NCBI GenBank assembly: GCA_934293005.1 | Contig: CAKQYA010000025.1 | Location: forward strand, 1-37,249 | Direction: 5' to 3' | DNA: 37,249 nt | From: an uncultured Bacteroidaceae bacterium | GTDB lineage: Bacteria; Bacteroidota; Bacteroidia; Bacteroidales; Bacteroidaceae | Shown: piece after piece, positions 15,073 through 24,373 of the stretch | Numbering within the stretch: position 1 is the first letter of the stretch | How the letters are laid out: the number at the start of each line of letters is the position of its first letter | The notes under the pieces: generated by a model | Databases searched by the model: none | Told to the model about the DNA's origin: nothing | What the model saw: only the letters and a program-made list of their open reading frames with translations | Made by a program: the position numbers and the translations under genes

Positions 15073-16302
15073 ATGAAACTAAAGTCAAAAACTACATTAT
15101 GGATTTCTGCTCTCATCCTGGGAACTTTGCTGGGAGCCTTCAATCTGCATGGATTGAACGCCTTCTTCGATTTCATCGCTACAGTCTACACCAAGCTGTT
15201 CCAGTTTGTAGCTGTGCCAACGATAGCCTTGGCTGTGCTCACCACACTGGCTTCTTTCGGCACGCAGAAGAATACGGGACGCATCTTTCTCAGAACGATA
15301 ACGTACACCCTGCTCACCACTGTGTGTGCGGCTGGCATAGGCCTGCTGCTCTTCAAGCTGATAGCTCCAGAGAACCTGCCTCCCGACATCGTGGCCGGAG
15401 GCGTGGCTGAGGTGCCGGAGAATCTGGAGGAACTGTCATACTATGACCATATACTCGGTGTGGTGCCAAGCAACATCGTGCAGCCTTTCGCTTCAGGCAA
15501 TGTGCTCTCTATCCTCATCATAGCTGCGGCCTTCGGCTTAGGACTGGCGCACCTGATAAAGAGGGGAGACAATGAGAATGTGCAGATAGTGTACAGGGCT
15601 GTGGTGGGATTGCAAGATCTGCTGTATACGCTCATCAATGCGCTTATATGGGCGCTGCCGCTTGGCATCGTGGCTTTTGCCGCTCAGCTCTCCGCTCAGG
15701 TGTCGGCCGGAGTCATAGTAGGCTCGCTGGGCAAGTATGTGGCTGTCATTCTGGGCAGCAACTGCGTGCAGTTCTTCATAGTGCTTCCGCTTTTCCTCCT
15801 GTCGCGCAGACTCAACCCTTTGGATGTGCTGAGGAAGATGTCGCCGGCGGTGCTGATGGCTCTCTTCACCAAGTCTTCGGCCGCCACACTGCCTGTGACC
15901 ATGCGCTCGGCTGAGGAGAATATGAGGGTCAAGCCAGAAGTGTCGCGTTTTGTGTTGCCTATATGCACCACTATCAACATGAACGGTTGTGCCGCTTTTA
16001 TCCTTGTCACATCGCTGTACGTGCTGCAGAACGGAGGCTTTGAGCTTTCTCTTCCTGCCATGATCACATGGCTGCTGGTGGCTGTCATCTCTGCCATAGG
16101 CAATGCCGGCGTGCCTATGGGATGCTATTTCCTCACGCTGTCTCTCATGGCTGGCACACCTGGCGCTCCTGTGGGCATCATGGGAATAATTCTGCCAATC
16201 TTTGCTATAATAGATATGGTGGAAACTGCGGAGAATGTGTGGAGCGACTCGTGCGTGTGCGCTATGGTGGACAAGGCTGAAAGGGATGGCTCTGAAAGAT
16301 GA
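15073..16302 (+). CDS. SDF-family (DAACS) amino acid/dicarboxylate:cation symporter
   Basis: This 409-residue membrane protein has the glutamate-transporter fold: about eight transmembrane segments, the re-entrant Ser-rich loop KSSAATLP (267-274), TTINMNGCA (299-307) and the second hairpin SAIGNAGVPMG (340-350). The family's NMDGT motif reads NMNGC, so the Asp is replaced by Asn. In the last helix, IDMVETAENVWSD keeps the Asp, Asn and distal Asp, but the Arg that contacts acidic substrates is Glu384. This suggests a substrate other than aspartate or glutamate, perhaps neutral or basic. It starts 229 bp after the OprC-like gene and probably has its own promoter. A convergent hairpin follows. 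Confidence 0.85.
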   Translation: MKLKSKTTLWISALILGTLLGAFNLHGLNAFFDFIATVYTKLFQFVAVPTIALAVLTTLASFGTQKNTGRIFLRTITYTLLTTVCAAGIGLLLFKLIAPENLPPDIVAGGVAEVPENLEELSYYDHILGVVPSNIVQPFASGNVLSILIIAAAFGLGLAHLIKRGDNENVQIVYRAVVGLQDLLYTLINALIWALPLGIVAFAAQLSAQVSAGVIVGSLGKYVAVILGSNCVQFFIVLPLFLLSRRLNPLDVLRKMSPAVLMALFTKSSAATLPVTMRSAEENMRVKPEVSRFVLPICTTINMNGCAAFILVTSLYVLQNGGFELSLPAMITWLLVAVISAIGNAGVPMGCYFLTLSLMAGTPGAPVGIMGIILPIFAIIDMVETAENVWSDSCVCAMVDKAERDGSER

Positions 16303-16480
16303 TTGCGGAGTAGGCGCGCTTATGCCTGATGCGGTGAACTCATCGTGGGGCACAGCTGCGGCATCAGTAAGAGCGCATGGAATCACATTTGTTCGGGCTT
16401 ACCGTGAATATCCGCTGCATTGGTCTGGCTATATCGCTATCATTGTGATTAGGCATCGTAAACCTATGGTTAAAAATACA

Positions 16481-16529
16481 CAAACATAGGGTTTAGCCAT
16501 GCATTTGCGATGGCTAAACCCTATGTTTG
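16481..16529. terminator. 20-bp perfect stem between convergent genes
   Basis: Arms 16481-16500 and 16510-16529 are perfect reverse complements with a 9-nt loop. It separates the symporter (plus) from the ECF sigma gene (minus). On the minus strand it is followed by GTGTATTTTT, consistent with termination of that transcript. The rest of 16303-16585 holds no gene I can support. Confidence 0.65.
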
Positions 16530-16585
16530 CGATATGTGTGGGGATGGTCTGCTTGATGACTTGTCTTGCTGCGGCATGGAGTGCC

Positions 16586-17206
16586 TCACGCTATCTCCAG
16601 TCCGCGCTGCATGGCAAGTTGCCTGAGGTTGAGTATGGCGTATCTCATGCGTCCGAGGGCTGTGTTGATGCTGCAGTGTGTTTTTTCTGCTATCTCCTTG
16701 AATGACATTTCCTCTTCAAGGCGCATGAGGACAACCTCACGCTGTGCGTCAGGTATGAGATTGATGAGTTCTTGCACTTCTTTTATTGTTTGCTGGTCTA
16801 TCATTTCTTGTTCCCTGTTTTCGTTGATGGCCAGATTGACATTGTTGAGAATGCTGTTTGGGTGGGAATGCTCATCGTCATCGTTATACATGTTGGCATC
16901 GGTAGATATGAGCCTGTTGCTCACATCGGTGCGGAAGTGGTCGATGAGATGGTTGTGGACTATGCGCATGATCCATGCGCTGAATTTTCCATTCTCCTCA
17001 TACTTGCCATCTTTGATGCGCACAACAACCTTGACGAAGATGTCTTGAAAGAGATCCTCCGCCAATTCCTGATTCTTGACAGATTTGCATATGTATGAAA
17101 ACACTTTGCTTTCGTAGCGTTTCAGCAACACGTCGAAGGCACTGTTATTGCCTTTTGTGTATAGTTCGACTAACTGCTCGTCTGGCAGTTTGTTGATATT
17201 TTTCAT
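16586..17206 (-). CDS. ECF-type sigma-70 factor
   Basis: This 206-residue RNA polymerase sigma factor has region 2 (about 10-90: FDVLLKRYESKVFSYICKS, AEDLFQDIFVKV, FSAWIMRIVHNHLIDHFR) and region 4 (about 135-195: LINLIPDAQREVVLMRLEEEMSFKEIAEKTHCSINTALGRMRYA), joined by an acidic linker (DDDEHSHPNS). There is no sigma region 1 or 3, as usual for ECF factors. No anti-sigma gene with a transmembrane segment is adjacent, so any partner lies elsewhere or control is transcriptional. The promoter lies between two arms of an 11-bp inverted repeat. Confidence 0.9.
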   Translation of the reverse strand: MKNINKLPDEQLVELYTKGNNSAFDVLLKRYESKVFSYICKSVKNQELAEDLFQDIFVKVVVRIKDGKYEENGKFSAWIMRIVHNHLIDHFRTDVSNRLISTDANMYNDDDEHSHPNSILNNVNLAINENREQEMIDQQTIKEVQELINLIPDAQREVVLMRLEEEMSFKEIAEKTHCSINTALGRMRYAILNLRQLAMQRGLEIA

Positions 17207-17293
17207 TATGCTTTATGTTTTTATTAGCGTAATGTCTTTTCTATAGGCAATATATTTTTTATCTAAGATGGTTGAACAATAAAAGGTCAAAAC

Positions 17294-17349
17294 AAAAATG
17301 TTTGATGTTGCAAAGTAACATAAATTACCTTAAAACACCAAACATTTTT
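17294..17349 (-). promoter_or_regulatory. promoter of the ECF sigma gene, bracketed by an inverted repeat
   Basis: On the minus strand, TTTG (17339-17342), a 20-bp spacer and TTACTTTG (17311-17318) approximate the Bacteroidota -33/-7 arrangement. AAAAATGTTTG (17294-17304) and CAAACATTTTT (17339-17349) are perfect reverse complements on either side of it. Confidence 0.45.
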
Positions 17350-17455
17350 TGATTATTATACCTTGATAAGGCAATATTTGTTTAAAACAATCGTTTCATT
17401 CACTTTTTCAGCTCTGTTTTATGGCTAAGTGCAGACGTTTGTGGATGAAGTTGCT

Positions 17456-18412
17456 TTATTCAAAACATGAGCCATCTTCAATTTTCATGCCACGGAGCAA
17501 GTCGGCTGTGGACATACGCTTTTTACCTTCTATTTGCAGCGTTCGTATGTCTAACCATCCATCTGCGGTGGCTACGCGTAGATAAGTCTTTTGGTCTGTG
17601 GCGATGGTGCCAGGTGCTGCCTGTGATTGGATGTCAGTCATAGGAAATGCTTCGGTTATCTTGACTGATTTGCCATTGAGGGTGGTCCATGCTGCAGGAT
17701 AAGGACTTAGCCCGCGAATGAAATCGTGTGCTTTCTTTGATGGCTGGTTCCAGCAGATGCGGCATGTGTCGCGGAATATTTTAGGAGCAGGGGTGGGAAT
17801 TATGTCCTTAATGTCATCCTGTGGAATAGACTTTACTGTGCCGGCTATGATGTTGTTGACGGTTTCTATTACAAGTTGGCCGCTGAGTTTCATCAGTTTG
17901 TCGTGCACCACTTCCACGTTGTCTGTGTCGCTTATTCCAATCTTCACTTGTTGGATGATGTCGCCTGTGTCGATTTCATGTTTGAGGAAGAATGTTGTCA
18001 CTCCCGTTTCTTTCTCGCCATTGATGACAGCCCAGTTGATAGGTGCTGCGCCGCGGTATTTGGGCAGAAGACTGGCATGGGCATTGAATGTGCCGAGTGG
18101 AGGCATTTGCCATACTACCTGTGGAAGCATGCGGAATGCTACCACTATCTGCAGGTCTGCCTTCAGGCTGCGCAACTCTTCCACGAATGCAGGGTCTTTG
18201 AGGTTGGATGGCTGCATGATGTAAAGTCCATGCTCCATGGCATATTGCTTCACGGGGCTTGGCTGGAGTTGGTTGCCATGGCGTCCTATTGGCTTGTCGG
18301 GCATGGTGATGACAGCCACCACATTGTAGCCGCCTTCAACAAGGGCGCGCAGACTCTCCACTGCGAAGTCGGGGGTGCCCATATATACTATTCTGAGGCT
18401 ATCTTTTGTCAT
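17456..18412 (-). CDS. fmt: methionyl-tRNA formyltransferase
   Basis: This 318-residue cytoplasmic enzyme formylates initiator Met-tRNA using 10-formyl-tetrahydrofolate. The N-terminal formyltransferase domain begins RIVYMGTPDFAV and has the catalytic set N110, H112 (FNAHASLLPKYRGAAPI) and D148 (EIDTGDI), matching the E. coli N108/H110/D146 arrangement. The C-terminal tRNA-contact domain starts near CRICWNQPSKKAHDFIRGLSP. Length is normal. It lies 73 bp downstream of the ClC channel gene, which in turn follows tsaC, and the three appear to form one minus-strand unit. Confidence 0.97.
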   Translation of the reverse strand: MTKDSLRIVYMGTPDFAVESLRALVEGGYNVVAVITMPDKPIGRHGNQLQPSPVKQYAMEHGLYIMQPSNLKDPAFVEELRSLKADLQIVVAFRMLPQVVWQMPPLGTFNAHASLLPKYRGAAPINWAVINGEKETGVTTFFLKHEIDTGDIIQQVKIGISDTDNVEVVHDKLMKLSGQLVIETVNNIIAGTVKSIPQDDIKDIIPTPAPKIFRDTCRICWNQPSKKAHDFIRGLSPYPAAWTTLNGKSVKITEAFPMTDIQSQAAPGTIATDQKTYLRVATADGWLDIRTLQIEGKKRMSTADLLRGMKIEDGSCFE

Positions 18413-18485
18413 GTGTGTTTATTTGTATATATTATAATATGTATAATGCAATAGTGCTTCTATAGAACACATGTCAGAATATCTT

Positions 18486-20297
18486 CTACTCCTGACTAAA
18501 CTTTATCAGCGTCTCTCTGTAGCTTGTGAACAGTCCAGAGCGTGATATGAAGCCTATATACTTGTCTTCGCTGTCGACAACGGGAAGGTTCCAAGCCTTT
18601 GTGTCTTCGAATTTTTTTGCCACGACCTTGAGCGAGTCTGTCTCAAGCAATACGGCAGGGGCAGGTTTCATGAAGGAACCCACTGTGTACTGATCGTAAA
18701 GTTCTGGACGGAAGATGTAGAGACGCACAGAGTCGAGCGACACAACGCCAAGGAATTTGCCGCTTGGATCGAGCACGGGAAATATGTTGCGGTGCGATTT
18801 GGATATGGTGACTACGAAACGCTGGAGCGACATGTCTTTTGTGACAGTCTTGTAGTCTTTCTCTATCACCGATTCAATACTGAGCACAGTGAGGATGGCA
18901 TTGTCCTTGTCGTGTGTGAGCAGCTGGCCGCGACGTGCGAGACGCATGGCGTATATGCTGTGAGGCTCAAAGATGTTGATGGTGAGGTAAGATGCCACCG
19001 ACACTATCATCAGAGGAACGAAGAGGTCGTAGCCGCCTGTGAGTTCGGCTATGAGGAAGATGCCTGTAAGCGGAGCGTGCATCACGCCCGACATGAGGCC
19101 GGCCATGCCATATAGTCCGCTGTTCTTTGCAGATAGGTAGCATGCTTCCCCTATGCCGAGGCCAAGGATGGTGTCCCAAAGATTGGCAAAGATGAATCCT
19201 GCTATGCAGCCAAGGAAGAGGCTTGGGGCGAATGTACCGCCGCAGCCACCGCCTCCATTGGTCGCAGTGGTGGCAAACACCTTGAAGATGAGCACCAAAC
19301 CGAGATATATGAGAAGGTTGCTGTCATCACCGAAGAAGAATGTGTTGTGCATTATCTCTTTGGCTGGAGCATTGTTTATTAGCTGGTTGATGACATCGTA
19401 TCCCTCGCCATACATGGCAGGGAAAAAATAGATGAGCGCACCGAGCACGCTTGCGCCTAAGAGAAACTTGTACCATACATTCTTCACCTTGCCGAAGATG
19501 CCCTCAAACCAATTCATGGCACGTGTGAAGTAAAGGCTGACAAGTCCGCAAGCCACACCAAGAAGTATGCAGCCTGGAATGATGTCGATGGTGAATGCCT
19601 TGCTGAGGTTGAAGTTGAACTGTGGCGCTGTGCCATAGAAGGCGTATGACACGCACACGGATGTGATGCTGGTGACCAGCAGCGGAAGGAGAGAAGAGAA
19701 ACTCAGGTCAAGCATGAGCACCTCAAGCACAAACACCAGTCCTGCTATAGGAGCTTTGAACACTCCAGACACGGCTCCAGCCGCTCCGCAGCCAACAAGC
19801 AGCATGAGGGTCTTTGGAGGCAGATGGAAACGTTTGCCGAAATCAGAGCCCCATGCAGCACCTGTAAGGACAATAGGTGCCTCTGCTCCTACAGAACCTC
19901 CAAAGCCAATGGTGATGGCACTCGCAATGATGCTTGACCAACGGTTGTGCGATTTGATGCGGCTTCGTCCTCTTGACATGGCATATAGTATCTTCGTCAC
20001 ACCATGGCTAATGTCTCCACGCACAATGTACCTGACAAACAGCATGGTGATGAGGATGCCTATGGCTGGAAACAAGAGATAGAGCAGGTTGGTGTCTTGG
20101 GCCACGAATCCGGAAGTGAGGAGATGCTTTATTTCCTCAATGAGCGACTTAAGCACGTAGGCTGTCAGGCCTGTGCACACACCGACCATGAGGCTCAGCA
20201 TGAGCACCACCTGACGTTCGGTGTGCTCGCCTTTTATCCAGTTGGTGACAATCTGGAAGAATTGTATCTCCTTGCGTCTAAGTTTGAAGAGATTCAT
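18486..20297 (-). CDS. ClC-type chloride channel or antiporter with two CBS domains
   Basis: This 603-residue integral membrane protein has the ClC core (about 30-435) and two C-terminal CBS domains (about 455-515 and 535-595). The selectivity-filter segment GFGGSVGAEAP (131-141) keeps the gating Glu (E139), but the usual GxEGP reads GAEAP. The GGGGCGGTFAPSLFLG segment corresponds to the conserved GxFxP loop. The gating Glu is compatible with chloride/proton exchange, but channel and antiporter cannot be separated by sequence reading alone. CBS domains usually sense adenine nucleotides. It lies between tsaC and fmt with short gaps. Confidence 0.92.
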   Translation of the reverse strand: MNLFKLRRKEIQFFQIVTNWIKGEHTERQVVLMLSLMVGVCTGLTAYVLKSLIEEIKHLLTSGFVAQDTNLLYLLFPAIGILITMLFVRYIVRGDISHGVTKILYAMSRGRSRIKSHNRWSSIIASAITIGFGGSVGAEAPIVLTGAAWGSDFGKRFHLPPKTLMLLVGCGAAGAVSGVFKAPIAGLVFVLEVLMLDLSFSSLLPLLVTSITSVCVSYAFYGTAPQFNFNLSKAFTIDIIPGCILLGVACGLVSLYFTRAMNWFEGIFGKVKNVWYKFLLGASVLGALIYFFPAMYGEGYDVINQLINNAPAKEIMHNTFFFGDDSNLLIYLGLVLIFKVFATTATNGGGGCGGTFAPSLFLGCIAGFIFANLWDTILGLGIGEACYLSAKNSGLYGMAGLMSGVMHAPLTGIFLIAELTGGYDLFVPLMIVSVASYLTINIFEPHSIYAMRLARRGQLLTHDKDNAILTVLSIESVIEKDYKTVTKDMSLQRFVVTISKSHRNIFPVLDPSGKFLGVVSLDSVRLYIFRPELYDQYTVGSFMKPAPAVLLETDSLKVVAKKFEDTKAWNLPVVDSEDKYIGFISRSGLFTSYRETLIKFSQE

Positions 20298-20349
20298 AGT
20301 AGAGTGATGAGTTGATGGATAGAGAAGAAAACCTGAGTGTGGTGTTGCC

Positions 20350-20916
20350 TTATTCCCTTATGATGGTGAACTGTCCATTGGCATTCATCTTGATGATGCT
20401 GCTGGGCTTGTGCTTTTCGCGGCATTGACGGTTGTATTTCACAACATAGTCAACAGCTTCTTTTATCTCGTCTGAGATGTCATCAAACGTCTGGGGTGTA
20501 GGCTCGCCACTAATGTTGGCGCTTGTGCTTACCACTGGTTTCTGGAAACGGAAACACAGTTCTTTGCTGAATTCTTCTTTGGTGATGCGTATGCCTGCGC
20601 TGCCATCTTCTGCGATGAGGTTGGGAGCCAGTCCCGACACATTGTCGAAAATGACGGTGAGAGGCTTCTCTGACAGTTCAATCATATCCCATGTCACATC
20701 GGCCACATTGCGCACGTATCTTTGCAAGCGCACATCGCTGTCGACGAGGCAAATGAGGGCCTTGCTGTCTGAGCGTCTTTTTATCTCATATACTTTTTTC
20801 ACTGCTTCAGGGTTGGTGGCATCGCATCCAATGCCCCAAACGGTGTCGGTGGGGTAGAGTATCACGCCGCCTGCGCGCATAACCTCTACTGCTTTTTTTA
20901 CTTCATCAATTAACAT
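20350..20916 (-). CDS. tsaC: threonylcarbamoyl-AMP synthase
   Basis: This 188-residue YrdC/Sua5-family enzyme makes threonylcarbamoyl-adenylate from Thr, bicarbonate and ATP, the first step of the t6A37 modification of ANN-reading tRNAs. Visible are GGVILYPTDTVWGIGCDA (16-33) and KRRSDSKALICLV (nucleotide-site KRxxxKAL). The STSANISGEP motif lies toward the C-terminus. The length fits the short TsaC form without the Sua5 C-terminal domain. It starts 65 bp after the prfC stop and heads the tsaC-ClC-fmt group. Confidence 0.94.
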   Translation of the reverse strand: MLIDEVKKAVEVMRAGGVILYPTDTVWGIGCDATNPEAVKKVYEIKRRSDSKALICLVDSDVRLQRYVRNVADVTWDMIELSEKPLTVIFDNVSGLAPNLIAEDGSAGIRITKEEFSKELCFRFQKPVVSTSANISGEPTPQTFDDISDEIKEAVDYVVKYNRQCREKHKPSSIIKMNANGQFTIIRE

Positions 20917-20981
20917 AGTCGTTCTTTTGTTTTCTCTTGTTTGACTAATTTATTGGATGTTCCTGTTTCTTTGGCGAACGG

Positions 20982-22574
20982 TTAGAACTCGCTGGTGAAA
21001 TGGAATCTGATGTGCTTGAAGTCCTGTTGTGCCATCTGGAGCACGTAGTTGGAGTCGGCCAAGAACACATCACGTCCTTCCTTGTCTTTTGCCATGTATT
21101 GGTATTTGCGCTTCTTGAATGCTTCGAGTTCTGCCTCGTCATCGCTTTCTATCCAGCATGCCTTGTATAAATGCACAGGTTCCCAACGGCACTTTGCATT
21201 ATACTCGTTCTCCAAACGGTATTGTATGACTTCGAACTGGAGCTGTCCTACAGTGCCGATAATCTTCCGATTGTTGAATTGGTTGACGAAAAGCTGTGCC
21301 ACGCCTTCGTCCATCAGTTGGTTGATGCCTTTCTCCAGCTGCTTTGTCTTCATTGGATCTGCATTCTCTATATATTTGAACATTTCAGGAGAGAAGCTTG
21401 GCAAGCCTTTGAAGTGGAGCTGCTCGCCTTCGGTGAGCGTGTCTCCTATCTTGAAGATTCCATTGTCTGGCAGACCCACGATGTCGCCTGGGTATGCTTC
21501 ATCGATAGTGCTTTTCTTCTGTGCCATGAATTGTGTCGGACTTGAGAATCTGACAGTCTTTCCGTTGCGCACATGAAGATATGGTGCATTGCGTACGAAC
21601 TTGCCAGAGCACACTTTGCAGAATGCTGTGCATGAACGATGGTTTGGGTCGATATTTGCTGTTATCTTGAATATGAATCCTGTGAACTTTGGCTCAGTTG
21701 GATTTACTATGCGTTCTTCAGCAGTTGTGGGACGCGGATTGGGGGCAATTTCAACGAAACAGTCGAGAAGTTCTTGTACTCCGAAATTGTTGAGGGCAGA
21801 TCCAAAGAAGACGGGGGCTGTCTCTGCTTCGAGATACTTGTTGACATCGAACGGATCATACACTCCGTCTATCATCTCAAGGTCTTCACGGAGCTTATCA
21901 GCGTTTTCAGCGCCAACGCGTTCGTCAAGTTCAGGTGAGTTGAGATCCACGTTGACTTTCTCTGTCACCATTTGCTTGTTTGGGGTGAATAGATTGAGAT
22001 TTTGTTCGTAGATATTGTACACACCTTTGAATCGTGCGCCTTGGTTGATAGGCCATGAGAGAGGACGCACTTTTATCTGCAGTTCTTCCTCCACCTCGTC
22101 AAGCAGGTCGAATGGGTCTTTGCCCTCGCGGTCCATCTTGTTGATGTATACGATGACAGGGGTTTTTCTCATTCGGCACACAGTCATAAGTTTGCGTGTC
22201 TGAGTTTCCACGCCTTTGGCTCCGTCAATGACGATTATTGCAGAGTCGACAGCCGTTAGGGTGCGGAATGTGTCTTCTGCAAAGTCTTGGTGTCCGGGTG
22301 TGTCGAGGATGTTGACCTTGTATGGTGGCTGATTCTGGTCGGCATGAGGTGGAAGGTAGTCAAACTCCATCACGGAGGTGCTGACGGAGATGCCGCGCTG
22401 CTTCTCAATCTCCATCCAGTCGGAAGTGGCTGTCTTCTTTATCTTATTGTTCTTGACGGCACCTGCCACTTGTATCTGGCCTCCGAAGAGGAGCAATTTT
22501 TCTGTGAGCGTTGTCTTACCTGCGTCAGGGTGCGATATTATCGCAAATGTGCGTCTTCTTTCTATTTCGTTCAT
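20982..22574 (-). CDS. prfC: peptide chain release factor 3
   Basis: This 530-residue translational GTPase removes class I release factors from the ribosome after termination. The G domain carries the P-loop SHPDAGKTT (14-22), the switch II segment DTPGHQDF and the NKMD specificity motif. The region CRMRKTPVIVYINKMDREGKDPFDLLDEVEEEL and the C-terminal QLQFEVIQYRLENEYNAKC are characteristic of RF3 rather than EF-G. Length matches E. coli RF3 closely. It lies 88 bp downstream of rfbD. Confidence 0.97.
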   Translation of the reverse strand: MNEIERRRTFAIISHPDAGKTTLTEKLLLFGGQIQVAGAVKNNKIKKTATSDWMEIEKQRGISVSTSVMEFDYLPPHADQNQPPYKVNILDTPGHQDFAEDTFRTLTAVDSAIIVIDGAKGVETQTRKLMTVCRMRKTPVIVYINKMDREGKDPFDLLDEVEEELQIKVRPLSWPINQGARFKGVYNIYEQNLNLFTPNKQMVTEKVNVDLNSPELDERVGAENADKLREDLEMIDGVYDPFDVNKYLEAETAPVFFGSALNNFGVQELLDCFVEIAPNPRPTTAEERIVNPTEPKFTGFIFKITANIDPNHRSCTAFCKVCSGKFVRNAPYLHVRNGKTVRFSSPTQFMAQKKSTIDEAYPGDIVGLPDNGIFKIGDTLTEGEQLHFKGLPSFSPEMFKYIENADPMKTKQLEKGINQLMDEGVAQLFVNQFNNRKIIGTVGQLQFEVIQYRLENEYNAKCRWEPVHLYKACWIESDDEAELEAFKKRKYQYMAKDKEGRDVFLADSNYVLQMAQQDFKHIRFHFTSEF

Positions 22575-22662
22575 GTATGTTCGTTAATATTTGAGATGCT
22601 TATATGTGAATCTGTGATTGCGCGAGATTCTTTGTTTTGGGAAAATAATCGTTCTGTCGTTT

Positions 22663-23547
22663 TTATGCGTTCTTCATCAACTGTTCAACACATTCTTTGA
22701 GACTGTCTTCCCAATATGGTATCTCGATGCCATATGTGTTCTTTATCTTCGTCTTGTCGAGCACCGAATAATGCGGACGGGCAGCAGGTGTCGGATATTC
22801 TGCGGTGTGGAGTGGTTTTACATGGCATTTTGTAATGCCAGCCAGACGGTGTATTGCCTTTGTGAAGTCGTACCATGATATCACGCCTTCGTTTGAGAAG
22901 TGGTATATGCCTGGCACTATGCCCTTGTTGATGGCGGTGAACACAGCCACTGCCAAGTCGCGGGCATATGTTGGCGTGCCTACTTGGTCGAATATGACTC
23001 CGAGTTCAGGCTTCTCTTGTCCAAGGCGAATCATGGTCTTGACAAAGTTGTTGCCAAATGTGGAATATAGCCATGCTGTGCGTATGATGATGCTGTTGGG
23101 GCATCCTGCCATCACCGCTTCCTCACCTGCCAGTTTTGTGCGGCCATACACAGAATTGGGGCATGTGGGCTGGTCTTCTGTCACAGGCTTGAATGATGTG
23201 CCGTCGAATACATAGTCGGTGCTTATCTGCACCATGCATCCGCCTCTTTTGCCCACGGCTGCTGCAAGGTAGCCGGGGGCAGTGCTGTTCAGCAGATTGC
23301 AAAAGTCTTCGTTGCTCTCAGCCTTGTCAACGGCTGTAAAGGCTGCGCAGTTGATTATGCAGTCTATATTGTTGTCGGCCACAAAGCCGTTTACCTCTGC
23401 TTCGTTAGTGATGTCCAGCTTTTGGGCAATGCTGCCCTCTGGAATAATCACGTCAGTAAAGAAATAATTGTGCTGGTTATTTGCTTTTGCAAGCAGTTGC
23501 ACTTCGTTGCCGAGCTGGCCATTGCAGCCTGTTACTAATATGTTCAT
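22663..23547 (-). CDS. rfbD: dTDP-4-dehydrorhamnose reductase
   Basis: This 294-residue extended short-chain dehydrogenase performs the last step of dTDP-L-rhamnose synthesis, an NAD(P)H-dependent reduction supplying rhamnose for surface polysaccharide. It has the dinucleotide motif TGCNGQLG (6-13), STDYVFDG (109-116) and the catalytic YGRTK pair Y134/K138. Length is normal. The other rml genes are not in this window. The neighbouring order prfC-rfbD-DUF4924-LysE looks like an inherited housekeeping arrangement rather than a polysaccharide cluster. Confidence 0.95.
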   Translation of the reverse strand: MNILVTGCNGQLGNEVQLLAKANNQHNYFFTDVIIPEGSIAQKLDITNEAEVNGFVADNNIDCIINCAAFTAVDKAESNEDFCNLLNSTAPGYLAAAVGKRGGCMVQISTDYVFDGTSFKPVTEDQPTCPNSVYGRTKLAGEEAVMAGCPNSIIIRTAWLYSTFGNNFVKTMIRLGQEKPELGVIFDQVGTPTYARDLAVAVFTAINKGIVPGIYHFSNEGVISWYDFTKAIHRLAGITKCHVKPLHTAEYPTPAARPHYSVLDKTKIKNTYGIEIPYWEDSLKECVEQLMKNA

Positions 23548-23712
23548 GACCTGAATTATTTTATGTCGTTAATGTATTCTTAAGTTCTCTTAATTATGGC
23601 ATGCTGATTTGATGTTTTCGTGCTTTATGTGGCAAAGCTTTTTTAATGCATTCAGCTATGCTGTTGTTTTGTGTGGCACTGTCTTTGATGCAGGCTTCTG
23701 GATCCCCCGGCT

Positions 23713-24258
23713 TTATAGCTCGAGTTCTCCTGCTTTGTCTTTTCTGTAGCAGTCTGATAGCAAGCCGATGAAGTGGGCTATCTTGTCTATAGCATTTGCT
23801 GTGCCTGCTGATATCTCTTTCTTCTGGAGTTTGAGAAGCATCAGTCCGTAGAGAGCGTCGAAACAGTTTTCTATCTCGTTCTTCTTCTGGCTGTCATCAC
23901 TCTTTCGTCGCAGTTCCACAATGAATGGAAGCGCTTTGTAATAGGCAGCTGAATAGAATGGGTGTTTGCTTGATTTGAGCAATTGCGTGTGGAGGTCGGT
24001 GAGGTAAATGATGACATTAGTGTTCACCTGCAGGTGTCCATGTTCTGTCACTCCTTCTTCTCTCATCATTTGTATCAGGCTTTCATACCACTTTTTCAGC
24101 TGTATTTTTTTAGTTTCATCGAGCTTGAACAATGGGATGTATTCGGCATCCATTCGGTCGGCGTCGAGGCCATAGGCGCGTATGGTGTCCTCTACCTGCC
24201 ACATGTATAGCAAGTATTCGGATATGCTTTGTTTCTTCAGTTGGTCAGCTATAAACAT
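23713..24258 (-). CDS. DUF4924 family protein
   Basis: This 181-residue protein, predicted largely helical, has no signal peptide or transmembrane segment. Its start (MFIADQLKKQSISEYLLYMWQVEDTIRAYGLD) is the recognisable opening of the Bacteroidota DUF4924 family. No catalytic motif is visible and the function is unknown. It lies between rfbD and the LysE-type gene on the same strand, with gaps of 165 and 115 bp. Confidence 0.8.
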   Translation of the reverse strand: MFIADQLKKQSISEYLLYMWQVEDTIRAYGLDADRMDAEYIPLFKLDETKKIQLKKWYESLIQMMREEGVTEHGHLQVNTNVIIYLTDLHTQLLKSSKHPFYSAAYYKALPFIVELRRKSDDSQKKNEIENCFDALYGLMLLKLQKKEISAGTANAIDKIAHFIGLLSDCYRKDKAGELEL

Positions 24259-24373
24259 TGTGATTTTTTGCTATTTAAAAAAAGTAGTGCTCTATTGGGG
24301 CATATGTCATTTATAATGTTATTCGAAAAATGATGCAACTATCATTTGTGATGCAGCTTGTGCTTTGACGGTG

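Noticed and set aside
15538..16386. 282-codon minus-strand open frame
   Set aside because: Antisense to the SDF symporter, with low-complexity His/Ser/Arg composition; a shadow of the real gene.
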